In this document: piece after piece, positions 18,043 through 25,895 of the stretch
Numbering within the stretch: the first letter of the stretch is position 1
Layout: each line of letters opens with the position of its first letter
NCBI GenBank assembly: GCA_937125135.1
Contig: CAKZLD010000238.1
Coordinates: forward strand, 1-39,909
Length of the DNA: 39,909 nucleotides
Origin: an uncultured Ignavibacterium sp.
Lineage (GTDB): Bacteria; Bacteroidota; Ignavibacteria; Ignavibacteriales; Ignavibacteriaceae
Direction of reading: 5' to 3'
The notes under the pieces: generated by a model
What the model was told of the DNA's origin: nothing
What the model saw: the letters and a program-made list of their open reading frames with translations, nothing else
The model's database searches: none
Translations under genes and position numbers: made by a program

Positions 18043-19144
18043 CTAATTTTCATTAAACTGTAACAGATAAGCACGAATAAATCTATTCAGGTCGCCATCC
18101 ATAACACCTTGCGTGTCGGATGTTTCTACGTTTGTACGATGATCTTTAACCATGTTATAAGGATGAAAAACATAAGATCGAATCTGACTTCCCCATTCAA
18201 TTTTCATTTTGCTTTTTTCAATTTCAGCTTGTTCAGCTTTTTGTTTCTCCAACTCTAATTGATAAAGTCTTGACTTAAGCAACTTCATTGCATTTTGTCT
18301 GTTTTGCAACTGAGATCTTTCCGTTTGGCACGCAGCAACAATACCTGTTGGAATGTGAGTTATTCTTACAGCAGTTTCGACTTTATTAACATTTTGACCA
18401 CCTTTGCCACCACTTCTGAAAGTATCTATTTTCAAATCCGAAGGATTAATTTCGATTTCAATAGTATCGTCAACTTCAGGAATAACGAATACAGAGGCAA
18501 AAGAAGTATGTCTTTTCTTATTGGCATCGAATGGAGAAATTCTAACCAATCTGTGAACACCATTCTCTGCTTTCAGATAACCGTATGCATACTCACCTTC
18601 AACTTCAACAGTGGCAGATTTTATTCCGGCACCATCACCTTCAAGCAAATCAATGATAGTCATTTTATAACCATTTTGTTCGCCCCATCTCAAATACATT
18701 CTCAACAACATTTCTGCCCAGTCTTGTGCTTCCGTTCCTCCCGCACCAGAGTGAATTGTAAGAATACAATTTCGATGATCATCTTTTCCGCTTAACATAC
18801 TCCGGAATTCGGCAGATTCGATCAATTCTTCAAGAGATTTTATTTCAGAATGAATTTCATTTTCAAATGAAGCATCTTCCTCTGCCTGTGCTAAAAGAAT
18901 AATCTCTTCGGTCGAATCAGCTTTCTGATCGAGATTTTTCCAAAGGTCAACCCATTGCTGAAGACTTTTTATTTCCTGAAGAACTTGTTGAGCGGATTTT
19001 TGGTCATTCCAGAAATCTGATTCCTCAGATTTTTTCTGAAGTTCTTTTATCCGATTTATCTTTTTATCAACGTCAAAGATAGCTCCGCAGATTATTTACA
19101 CGGATTTTATAAGAATTTACTTTTTTAATTTCATCTTCGTACAT
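18043..19144 (-). CDS. prfB: Peptide chain release factor 2, expressed by programmed +1 frameshift
   Basis: Release factor 2 recognises UGA and UAA and triggers peptide release. The gene is in two frames. ATG at 19144-19142, with AGAGGA at 19156-19151 as ribosome site, starts 23 codons (MYEDEIKKV...LRSYL) that stop at TGA (19075-19073). The +1 frame resumes with GAC at 19074 and encodes 343 residues ([15 protein letters not shown]...), for a total of 366 aa against 365 in E. coli. The GGQ motif is in [12 protein letters not shown]; the anticodon-like RF2 tripeptide region lies in the preceding domain. Annotators who miss the shift will call only a truncated 260-residue protein starting at an internal TTG near 18825. 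It is convergent with the S8 protease gene, with no clear terminator between them. Confidence 0.95.
19073..19086 (-). promoter_or_regulatory. prfB +1 programmed frameshift site
   Basis: On the minus strand the sequence reads GGAGCTATCTTTGAC. CTT (19078-19076) is the slippery codon, TGA (19075-19073) the in-frame stop followed by C, and GGAG (19086-19083) the internal Shine-Dalgarno-like stimulator, 4 nt before CTT. This is the classic autoregulatory RF2 signal: low RF2 slows termination at UGA and favours slipping to TTT, after which GAC is read. Confidence 0.95.
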
Positions 19145-19194
19145 AAAAATTCCTCTATTTATTTCATAAAATTTAACTTAAGCATTTCATATGC

Positions 19195-19227
19195 CTTGCT
19201 TAAAATAAAAATGAATGATTATATTTG
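19195..19227 (+). promoter_or_regulatory. Bacteroidota-type promoter for the 19268-22238 operon
   Basis: CTTG (19195-19198) and a full-consensus TATATTTG (19220-19227) are separated by 21 nt, which fits TTTG, 17-23 nt, TAnnTTTG. The predicted start of transcription is near 19234. It lies in the gap upstream of prfB on the other strand and drives the small exported protein, the LytR_C protein, rsfS and argS if these form one operon. Confidence 0.7.
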
Positions 19228-19267
19228 TTCAAAAATAATGTAAATGGTTAAATTTGACGAGGCATAT

Positions 19268-19735
19268 ATGAAAAAGATTCTAATATTATTCATTGGTTTT
19301 TCAATAATTAGCTTTGCACAGTTTAGAGATAATGGATTTCCAAAAGAAGAACCGAAGAGTGGAATTTTTAATAGAGCCTCAAATTCTCTTTTCAGCTTTC
19401 TGACTGATGAAAATTTTTCAATGAGTCATTCAATAAATATGTCTTACTCTGCATTCGCAGGTCAAGGTTTAGCATTGGGAATTTATACAAACTCTATGAT
19501 GTATAAATTTTCAGATAACTTGAATGTTCAGCTTGATGCAAGCATTGTGAATTCGCCTTACAGTACTTTTGGCAAGGACTTTCAAAATAGTATTAACGGA
19601 CTTTATTTGAGTAGAGCAGCAATTAATTATAGACCTTGGAAAGATGTCTTTATTTCATTGCAGTACAATAGCTATCCGTTTTTAGGAAGCCGGAGTTATT
19701 ATAATCCTTTCTATAATTATTATTTTGGATATTAG
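19268..19735 (+). CDS. Hypothetical exported protein, possible small outer-membrane protein
   Basis: I do not recognise this 155-residue protein. It has a signal peptide (MKKILILFIGFSIISFA-Q). The mature part has alternating polar and aromatic segments that could be beta-strands, and it ends in a very Tyr/Asn-rich stretch (YYNPFYNYYFGY), compatible with a small beta-barrel or a surface-layer peptide, but this is speculative. I chose the ATG at 19268 because it begins the signal peptide and GAGG lies about 7 nt upstream; an in-frame ATG at 19244 would leave a leader of only about 10 nt after the predicted transcription start and put charged residues before the signal. It is the first gene of the operon. 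Confidence 0.7.
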   Translation: MKKILILFIGFSIISFAQFRDNGFPKEEPKSGIFNRASNSLFSFLTDENFSMSHSINMSYSAFAGQGLALGIYTNSMMYKFSDNLNVQLDASIVNSPYSTFGKDFQNSINGLYLSRAAINYRPWKDVFISLQYNSYPFLGSRSYYNPFYNYYFGY

Positions 19736-19738
19736 TTT

Positions 19739-19744
19739 GGAGGG
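19739..19744 (+). promoter_or_regulatory. Ribosome binding site before the LytR_C gene
   Basis: GGAGGG is one of the strongest Shine-Dalgarno sequences in the window. It is followed by AAACG and then ATC at 19750 (5 nt after GGAGGG, 6 after GGAGG). It marks where translation of the next gene must start even though no ATG, GTG or TTG is present. Confidence 0.7.
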
Positions 19745-19749
19745 AAACG

Positions 19750-20217
19750 ATCAACTCTCAAATAAAGTTAAACAAAAAAACCTCTTCAAAGTATAAATCG
19801 GGTAGTATTTTAGTTTTTAATATACTACTCATTTTAATCTCAGTTGTTCTAATTTATTCAATTATAAATAAAGTTTACTCTGACAGTCAAAAAGAAGTAA
19901 TTGCAAAAGAAACTCTCGATAGAGTTCCCACAGTTGAAATACTAAATGGCTGTGGTTATTCTGGACTAGCAGAAAAATTCACAGATTTACTCCGCTCGAA
20001 AAACTTCGATGTTGTCAAAATTGGAAATTTTTCTTCATTCGATGTTGACACAAGTTTTGTAATTGACAGGTGCGGCATTAAAAAATATGCAATTGCAGTA
20101 GCTGAATCTCTTGGGATTCCGACGAAGAATGTTATTCAGCATTTCAATAAAAATTATTTTCTTGATGTTACATTTGTAATCGGAAAAGATTTTAATAATT
20201 ATCTCAAGGTGAAGTAA
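19750..20217 (+). CDS. LytR_C-domain membrane protein with non-canonical start codon
   Basis: An open frame of about 155 codons with clear protein features and no usable ATG, GTG or TTG start. After a basic N-terminus (INSQIKLNKKTSSKYKSG) comes one transmembrane segment (about 20-40, SILVFNILLILISVVLIYS). A C-terminal domain follows (about 58-155) that begins VEILNGCGYSGLAEKFTDLL and matches the LytR/CpsA/Psr C-terminal (LytR_C) domain, an extracytoplasmic fold of unknown function. The last in-frame stop upstream is at 19714-19716, so the start lies after it. GGAGGG at 19739-19744 points to ATC at 19750, or less well to ACG at 19747, which is one transition from ATG. The stop TAA is followed at once by the TTG start of rsfS. 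The coding call is firm; the start is not. Confidence 0.8.
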   Translation: MNSQIKLNKKTSSKYKSGSILVFNILLILISVVLIYSIINKVYSDSQKEVIAKETLDRVPTVEILNGCGYSGLAEKFTDLLRSKNFDVVKIGNFSSFDVDTSFVIDRCGIKKYAIAVAESLGIPTKNVIQHFNKNYFLDVTFVIGKDFNNYLKVK

Positions 20218-20589
20218 TTGGAAACTCAACAACTCGCTCAACGAATAGCAGAGCTATGTTTCAATAAAAAAGGTTATGATGTAAAAATAATTGATTTGAA
20301 AAATGTTGCTTTATTTGCTGACTATTTTGTCATCTGTTCTGCTGATTCTGACATTCAGGTAAAAGCAATATCAGATGAAATTGATGATAAATTGAGAGAG
20401 CAGGGAATTAGATGCTGGCATAAAGAAGGATTGAAAGCACTTCAGTGGGTGTTGCTTGATTATGTTGATATTGTAGTTCATATTTTCAAAAAAGAAGCAC
20501 GAGAGTATTATAATCTTGAAAGATTGTGGTCTGATGCACCATCATGGAATGTGGAAGACCCGGCATTGGTCAAAGAGAACAAGAAGTAA
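20218..20589 (+). CDS. rsfS: Ribosomal silencing factor RsfS
   Basis: A 123-residue protein of the Iojap/RsfS family, which binds uL14 on the 50S subunit and blocks subunit joining when nutrients are low. The family patterns DLKNVALFADYFVICSA, an RCWHKEG segment, WVLLDYVDIVVHIF and YYNLERLWSDAP are present in the normal order and the length is typical. The start is TTG at 20218, directly abutting the TAA of the LytR_C gene (TAATTG), which implies translational coupling; no other start lies before the conserved domain. argS begins about 20 nt downstream. The LytR_C-rsfS pairing is one I recall from related genomes. Confidence 0.93.
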   Translation: METQQLAQRIAELCFNKKGYDVKIIDLKNVALFADYFVICSADSDIQVKAISDEIDDKLREQGIRCWHKEGLKALQWVLLDYVDIVVHIFKKEAREYYNLERLWSDAPSWNVEDPALVKENKK

Positions 20590-20609
20590 TATGTCAAAGA
20601 GACTTAAAA

Positions 20610-22238
20610 TTGAAAGAATATTTATATCAAATCTTTAAAGAAATTGAAGAACAAATACCTGAGCTAAAAGAAACTCCTCTGATTTTCGAAGTTCCAAAAT
20701 CCGAACAGCACGGCGATTTATCTTCCAATGTTGCAATGTTGCTATCGAAAAAGCTTAGAAAAAATCCAAGAGAAATTGCTAACGATATTTTAAGTTTAAT
20801 TAAATATGATTCTGAAATAATTTCAAAAGTAGAGATAGCTGGAGCTGGATTTATCAATTTCTTTTTCAATCCAAATTACTACACTAAAATCATAAAAATA
20901 ATTCTTGAACAAAAGGATAAATTTGGTAAATCGAGTAAGTATTCAGGAAAGAAGGCAAACGTAGAATTTGTTTCAGCAAATCCAACGGGACCTTTAACAG
21001 TCGGACACGGAAGAAATGCTGTAGTTGGTGACACTGTTGCTAATCTACTCGAATGGATTGGTTATCAGGTTGACCGCGAGTATTATTTCAATAATGCCGG
21101 CAGACAAATGCGTGTGCTGGGTGATTCCGTAAGATTACGTTATCTCGAAATACTTGGGGAGAAAATTGATTTTCCTGAAGATTACTATCAGGGAGATTAC
21201 ATTAAAGATATAGCTAAAAAATTATTTGATGAACACTCCGATAAACTAAAAGATGAAACCGCTGAAGGAATTTTTAAGGAAGTAGCTGAGCAGGAAATTT
21301 TCGCAGACATTAAAAAAACTTTGTTAAACCTCAACATCCGGCACAACATTTTTTACAATGAAAAATCTCTCTACGATGAAGGAAACATATCTCAGCTTTT
21401 GAAAGAATTCGAGCAGAAAGAACTGACATATATTAAAGATGGGGCTGTGTGGTTAAAACTTACATCGCTCGGGAAAGAACAAGATAAAGTTATTGTAAAA
21501 TCAAGTGGTGAGCCGACTTACAGGCTTCCTGATATTGCTTATCATATTACGAAATTCAATCGTGGTTATGATTTAATTGTTGATTTGTTCGGTTCCGATC
21601 ACGCTGCAACTTATCCTGATGTGATGGCTGGAGTCAGTGTTTTGAATTTCGACTCATCAAAAATGAAAGTTCTCATTCATCAGTTTGTTACAATCACTCA
21701 GGATGGAGAAGTTGTTAAGATGTCAACCCGAAAAGCTAATTACATTACTCTGGATGAACTGATAAATGAAGTGGGCAAAGATGTCGTTCGTTATTTCTTT
21801 AATATGCGAAACATTTCTTCTCACATGAATTTTGATTTGACGCTTGCTAAAAAACAGTCTGATGAAAATCCGGTTTTCTACTTACAATATGCTCACGCGA
21901 GAATTTGTTCAATCCTTCGAACTACAGAACAGGAGAATCTCAGATTATCAATAGATCATCTTGATTTATTAAACTCTGATGAAGAGAAAGATTTGATAAA
22001 AAAACTAAATCGCTTTGAAGAAGAAGTTTTATTAAGTGCTGAGAATTTCGAAACACACCGAGTTTGTTTTTATTTAGAAGATTTAGCTTCTGCTTTTCAC
22101 AAGTTTTATACTTTCAGAAGAATTTTGGGTTCAGAGAAAGATGTTGCCGAAGCAAGGCTGGCTTTAATAACTGCAGTAAAAATTGTTTTGAAAAACGGAC
22201 TTACAATTCTTGGCGTTGAAGCACCGGAAAAAATGTAG
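20610..22238 (+). CDS. argS: Arginine-tRNA ligase
   Basis: A 542-residue class I synthetase that charges tRNA-Arg. It has an N-terminal Add1-type domain (about 1-95), the HIGH-type motif in NPTGPLTVGHGRNAVVGD, and the KMSKS equivalent KMSTRKANYITLDEL, with a C-terminal DALR anticodon-binding domain (about 420-542; QYAHARICSILR). The start chosen is TTG at 20610, giving LKEYLYQIFKEIEEQ, the usual ArgRS beginning, with AAAGAG at 20596-20601 as ribosome site. An in-frame ATG at 20544 lies inside rsfS and would add 22 unconserved residues, while the ATG at 20591 is in another frame and stops soon. Last gene of the operon; convergent with comF, 13 nt apart. Confidence 0.95.
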   Translation: MKEYLYQIFKEIEEQIPELKETPLIFEVPKSEQHGDLSSNVAMLLSKKLRKNPREIANDILSLIKYDSEIISKVEIAGAGFINFFFNPNYYTKIIKIILEQKDKFGKSSKYSGKKANVEFVSANPTGPLTVGHGRNAVVGDTVANLLEWIGYQVDREYYFNNAGRQMRVLGDSVRLRYLEILGEKIDFPEDYYQGDYIKDIAKKLFDEHSDKLKDETAEGIFKEVAEQEIFADIKKTLLNLNIRHNIFYNEKSLYDEGNISQLLKEFEQKELTYIKDGAVWLKLTSLGKEQDKVIVKSSGEPTYRLPDIAYHITKFNRGYDLIVDLFGSDHAATYPDVMAGVSVLNFDSSKMKVLIHQFVTITQDGEVVKMSTRKANYITLDELINEVGKDVVRYFFNMRNISSHMNFDLTLAKKQSDENPVFYLQYAHARICSILRTTEQENLRLSIDHLDLLNSDEEKDLIKKLNRFEEEVLLSAENFETHRVCFYLEDLASAFHKFYTFRRILGSEKDVAEARLALITAVKIVLKNGLTILGVEAPEKM

Positions 22239-22251
22239 AATCAGATTTTAT

Positions 22252-22980
22252 TTAATTGTGAGCCATCGCAGCAAAAAGTGCAAATATTTTTTCCGCTCCA
22301 GCTTCTCTCAAAACTAATGCACATTCTGAAACTGTTGAACCTGTGGTAACCACATCATCTACTATAATAATTCTCTTTCCGGAGATTTCATTTTTGCGAG
22401 CAACCTTGAATGCGTTTTTTACGTTTTCTTTTCTTTCGATGAGATTTAAATGAGTTTGTGTTGCAGTGTGGCGGATTCTTTTTATTAAACGCGATTTAAA
22501 TGGAATGTTGAGTTCTTTACTTAATCCTTTTACAATGAAGTCGGATTGATTGTAACCCCTTTCTGATTTTTTTAGTCTATGCAAAGGCACGGGAACTATT
22601 AAGTCAGCATTCCACTTTATAATCTCATCGAACCAGATTTTAGCGATTAATCTTCCAAGAAAAATTCCAGCTAAAAATTTCTGTTCGTACTTAAGTGAGT
22701 GAATCAAATTTTGGATAGTGCTTCCTTCCTTGAATATAAAAGCTGCTTTAAATTCATCAATCAGCTTATCTTTTGAAAATTTTTTTTCGTATTCAGATTC
22801 AAGCTCATTGTTTTCAACGATACAAAATTCAGAGAGACATTTTGAACAAACTATTTGCTCATTTGTAGAAAGTTTTATTTTACAGGATAAACACAATCGT
22901 GGAAGAAGTAAATCGAGAAAAATGTTTATTTGCTTTTGTGTCTTTGATTGAAAATCAGTATGAGTAATCAGAGAATTCAT
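22252..22980 (-). CDS. comF: ComF-family phosphoribosyltransferase-like protein
   Basis: A 242-residue protein. The N-terminus has a double zinc knuckle (CLSC...CSKC, about 36-61). The C-terminal half is a PRTase fold with PVPLHRLKKSERGYNQS and the PRPP-binding loop IIIVDDVVTTGSTV near 214-227. ComF proteins support DNA uptake, perhaps in single-strand handling, though many non-competent bacteria keep them. No other competence gene is in the window. Its ATG overlaps the stop of the VWA gene by four bases (ATGA), so the two are coupled. Confidence 0.88.
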   Translation of the reverse strand: MNSLITHTDFQSKTQKQINIFLDLLLPRLCLSCKIKLSTNEQIVCSKCLSEFCIVENNELESEYEKKFSKDKLIDEFKAAFIFKEGSTIQNLIHSLKYEQKFLAGIFLGRLIAKIWFDEIIKWNADLIVPVPLHRLKKSERGYNQSDFIVKGLSKELNIPFKSRLIKRIRHTATQTHLNLIERKENVKNAFKVARKNEISGKRIIIVDDVVTTGSTVSECALVLREAGAEKIFALFAAMAHN

Positions 22981-25124
22981 ATCAAACTCGATTGCTTACG
23001 AATAAACCACTCAATGCCGAATAAGATTATTGCAAGAATCATAAATATTTCATTCGACCATAATTTGAACTGCGAACTGATTGTCTTCAAAGAAGAAGTT
23101 CTTTGGTTTAACTCCTTCAAAGTGTTAAAATATAAATTAAATTCATCAAGAAAGAATACTTCACCATTTGTTCTTTTACTTAAATCAGATAAAAATTCAT
23201 AATTCATTCTCAAATCAATTGTCTCAATATCCACATCGCCGATATTAAATTTTCCTGTGGCTGAATGTGTTGTTTTATTATTCTGTTTTACATTTGCTGA
23301 GAAATTATAATCACCCGATTTATTCAAATTGATTTTCCCCTCGTACAGTCCGTTACCCAAATCAGTTAATTGAATTTTTCTGGCTTCAACTTCATTTTTT
23401 ATTTCTACTTCTATAATTCCATTGTTAACCGGATTTAATAATTCGTCATATAACTCTGCAACGAATTCAGCTTCTTCTCCAACCGAATAAAATTTCTTTA
23501 GAGTTTTAATTTTGAATTGTTGATTTCCATCTTCGGCACTAAGCCATTTTGTAGTATTCAAAATTAAATTATCAAACAAACCAATATTCTCGGTTGCGGT
23601 TTGAAGTTTCCAACGCCAGAATTCTTTTCCAACAAAGCAAATAACTCTTGATGAAGCAATTGACCTTTGAACAATCAAAGGTAGTTTCATTTTGTTGTTT
23701 TCTGTTTTGATATAACTTATAACTCTGCTCTCTGTTTTTGCCGAGACTGAATTTGGAGGATATAAAACAGGCGGCAACTTGTTCCAGTCGGTTTCGAATA
23801 TGTTACTAAGCAAGTCGAAATTTTCATTAAAGTTTATGTCTGGCTGAGCTTTGATGTAAGTATCAGAAAAAGTTTCAAATTTTACTGGCAGTGCTGATTC
23901 AACTTGACGGATTTTATTGTAGTCAACATCATTGTTTATCATCAAAAAGAACGGTGCTTTTTTATTCAATATTTTATTCTTGATTTCACCCCAAATTATC
24001 TCCGGAGTGAATTTGTTAGGAAAGCCGATCAAATAAAGAATATCTGCACTATCAATTTTTGCTTTGTGATTGTCTTCTAAAAATTTATCCGCACTTATCT
24101 GAGTTAGTGTATTTATTAAAAAAATTTCTTCATTTCCAATAACATTTTTAATAAAAGTAAAATCTGGATTTGGATTGCCAGTAATTATTAAAATTCTGGT
24201 TTTTTCTTCTGATACTTTCAAAAAGAAAGGATAAGCATTATTGTTTTTATTAAACTCTCCCTCCAGTTGCTGAACTTTCACCTGAAGCTTTTTCTCACCT
24301 TTTTCTTTTGGCAGATAGTTAAAATTCACAACGTTAACTCCAGCCGCATCAAGTGTAACTATTTGACTTTCTAAAATTTTATCACCTTCAATCAAAGAAA
24401 CATTTACATTCGTATTTTGATAACCGATATTGGTTACTGTTGTAGAAATTGTACTTTGATTACCTAAATAAACATTCTCATTATAAACTACATTTTTGAT
24501 AATTACATCTTTCTTCTTCGAACTATCGCCAATAGCAAAAACGTAAACAGGTATTCCAAGTTTTTCTGCCTGATAAATTGGATTTATTCCGTCGGTAATA
24601 ATTCCATCAGTTAAAATTGTAATTGAGGCAGGGTTGATTTTTTGATAGTCTTCTTTAAGGACTTCATTTAAGTTAAAAACTTTTGAAAGATTCGTAACCC
24701 TTTCATCGAAATTAATTTTAGTGTTATCAATTTTTATTTCATTTACTTCTTTTCCGAAAGTAAAAAATTTCAGCTCACTACCATTCACATTATTTTCTAA
24801 ACTAAAGATATTTTCCAAAAGTTTTTTCAAACTCTCCTTATCTTTCACCTGTGAAATAGATTTGCTGTTATCAATGAAGATCAAATGAGACGGTTTAACT
24901 GATACTTTTTTCTCTAAAGACAAAATTGGCTCAAAGAAAATTGATATCAGTAAAAGCAGTGCTAAAAATCTAAGTGATATAAGAATAATTCTTTTAAAGT
25001 TAGAAATCGGAGGAAGAGTAAAACGATAAGAATAAACTGTGAATACCAAAGCAATGCTAATCAAAAGAATAAGTAAAACCCAGTGGTAAGAGAAGATGAA
25101 AATTATTTTATCGTATCCGAACAT
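22977..25124 (-). CDS. Membrane-anchored von Willebrand factor A-like protein
   Basis: A 715-residue protein with two N-terminal membrane segments (about 14-33 and 46-65) and one near the C-terminus (about 694-710, IFMILAIILFGIEWFI). A VWA-like fold starts at about 79; the MIDAS motif DxSxS is present as Asp85-Asn-Ser87-Lys-Ser89, and ILTDGIITDG carries the later metal-binding acidic residue. The central part (about 215-640) looks like Ig-type and Rossmann/glutamine-amidotransferase-like domains, as in the large VWA proteins common in Bacteroidota. The function is unknown; a periplasmic scaffold role is speculative. It overlaps comF by 4 nt. No strong ribosome site precedes the ATG. Confidence 0.78.
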   Translation of the reverse strand: MFGYDKIIFIFSYHWVLLILLISIALVFTVYSYRFTLPPISNFKRIILISLRFLALLLLISIFFEPILSLEKKVSVKPSHLIFIDNSKSISQVKDKESLKKLLENIFSLENNVNGSELKFFTFGKEVNEIKIDNTKINFDERVTNLSKVFNLNEVLKEDYQKINPASITILTDGIITDGINPIYQAEKLGIPVYVFAIGDSSKKKDVIIKNVVYNENVYLGNQSTISTTVTNIGYQNTNVNVSLIEGDKILESQIVTLDAAGVNVVNFNYLPKEKGEKKLQVKVQQLEGEFNKNNNAYPFFLKVSEEKTRILIITGNPNPDFTFIKNVIGNEEIFLINTLTQISADKFLEDNHKAKIDSADILYLIGFPNKFTPEIIWGEIKNKILNKKAPFFLMINNDVDYNKIRQVESALPVKFETFSDTYIKAQPDINFNENFDLLSNIFETDWNKLPPVLYPPNSVSAKTESRVISYIKTENNKMKLPLIVQRSIASSRVICFVGKEFWRWKLQTATENIGLFDNLILNTTKWLSAEDGNQQFKIKTLKKFYSVGEEAEFVAELYDELLNPVNNGIIEVEIKNEVEARKIQLTDLGNGLYEGKINLNKSGDYNFSANVKQNNKTTHSATGKFNIGDVDIETIDLRMNYEFLSDLSKRTNGEVFFLDEFNLYFNTLKELNQRTSSLKTISSQFKLWSNEIFMILAIILFGIEWFIRKQSSLI

Positions 25125-25221
25125 TCTTGAAACACTTTTTTATTATAAATATGATGGAAGATTAAAAGTTTTACGCTGACAAAAAATGTGGAAAAGTATG
25201 GAGAGTTAAAGTTATTTATCA

Positions 25222-25830
25222 TTACAATTTGAAAATTTCCTTAATTAAAGCTTTCCTTGCATAAAAAGCTCTTGAAGTACTCCCGTGTCCAGCTCCTTTT
25301 GTCCTTGCTTGAATCCATTTTCCATCTCTAGCAGTTAAGGCATTAAAACCATGATTTATCAGTTTCGCTCTAATGAATTCATAATCAGCTTCAATTTCAC
25401 TTATTAAATTTTGATCATCAATGAAATCAAATGATTGAACTTTTAACAATTCCGATTTTTCACTATTTCTGCCGTGCCATGACACCGCACAATAAATAAG
25501 TGATTTTAATTTTTCCCAGCAGTGGCTTTTGAAAAAAGATTCATCAATTAAATCTTGCTGATTAATCATAGTGATTGTAAATGTTTCTTTTGGAGTCCAT
25601 CTATCTTTGACTTTATAAAAAGCAGTTGATTTAAGTTCGAAATCAAGACCATTCGGAGCACGGGTATTATTGTTGGAAATGCCAGCAAGTCTTTCTAAAG
25701 TTAATCCTTTCCAATTCTTGTTTTGTTTTTCATCTTTAAATATTGTAATACCAAATTGTTTAGCATAAACGGATAATTCTTGTCCAATAAACTTTTGAAG
25801 ATTTTTGACAGCTACGGCTCTTGTTATCAA
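25222..25830 (-). CDS. Type II restriction endonuclease, MutH-fold (MvaI/BcnI-like)
   Basis: A 202-residue protein. NWKGLTLERLAGISNN (39-54) followed by NGLDFELKST (60-69) matches the MutH-type nuclease core: Glu46, Asp63, Glu65 and Lys67 are candidates for the E...D-x-E-x-K active site. The C-terminal WIQARTKGAGHGSTSRAFYARK (about 173-194) is a conserved basic patch seen in MvaI/BcnI-type enzymes. The start is TTG at 25830; an in-frame TAG stands three codons upstream and the next ATG is about 87 codons in. It follows the methyltransferase by 65 nt on the same strand, as expected for an R-M unit. The family assignment is from recalled motifs and the target site is unknown. Confidence 0.75.
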   Translation of the reverse strand: MITRAVAVKNLQKFIGQELSVYAKQFGITIFKDEKQNKNWKGLTLERLAGISNNNTRAPNGLDFELKSTAFYKVKDRWTPKETFTITMINQQDLIDESFFKSHCWEKLKSLIYCAVSWHGRNSEKSELLKVQSFDFIDDQNLISEIEADYEFIRAKLINHGFNALTARDGKWIQARTKGAGHGSTSRAFYARKALIKEIFKL

Positions 25831-25895
25831 AATAATCTAATTATTTTTTTAGTGCGTTCTTTGTAAATATATGCTAATCATATTGTAAATATTTT

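Noticed and set aside
18295-18795. A 166-codon plus-strand open frame opposite prfB
   Set aside because: It lies wholly inside the conserved RF2 coding sequence on the other strand and its translation has no recognisable domain.
18043-18825. A truncated prfB of 260 residues or a prfB pseudogene
   Set aside because: The missing N-terminal domain is present upstream in the same frame back to 19074 and is joined to a 23-codon start by a standard frameshift signal.
20544-20609. Upstream ATG start for argS inside rsfS
   Set aside because: It would add 22 residues that do not resemble ArgRS; TTG at 20610 begins exactly at the conserved N-terminus with AAAGAG upstream.
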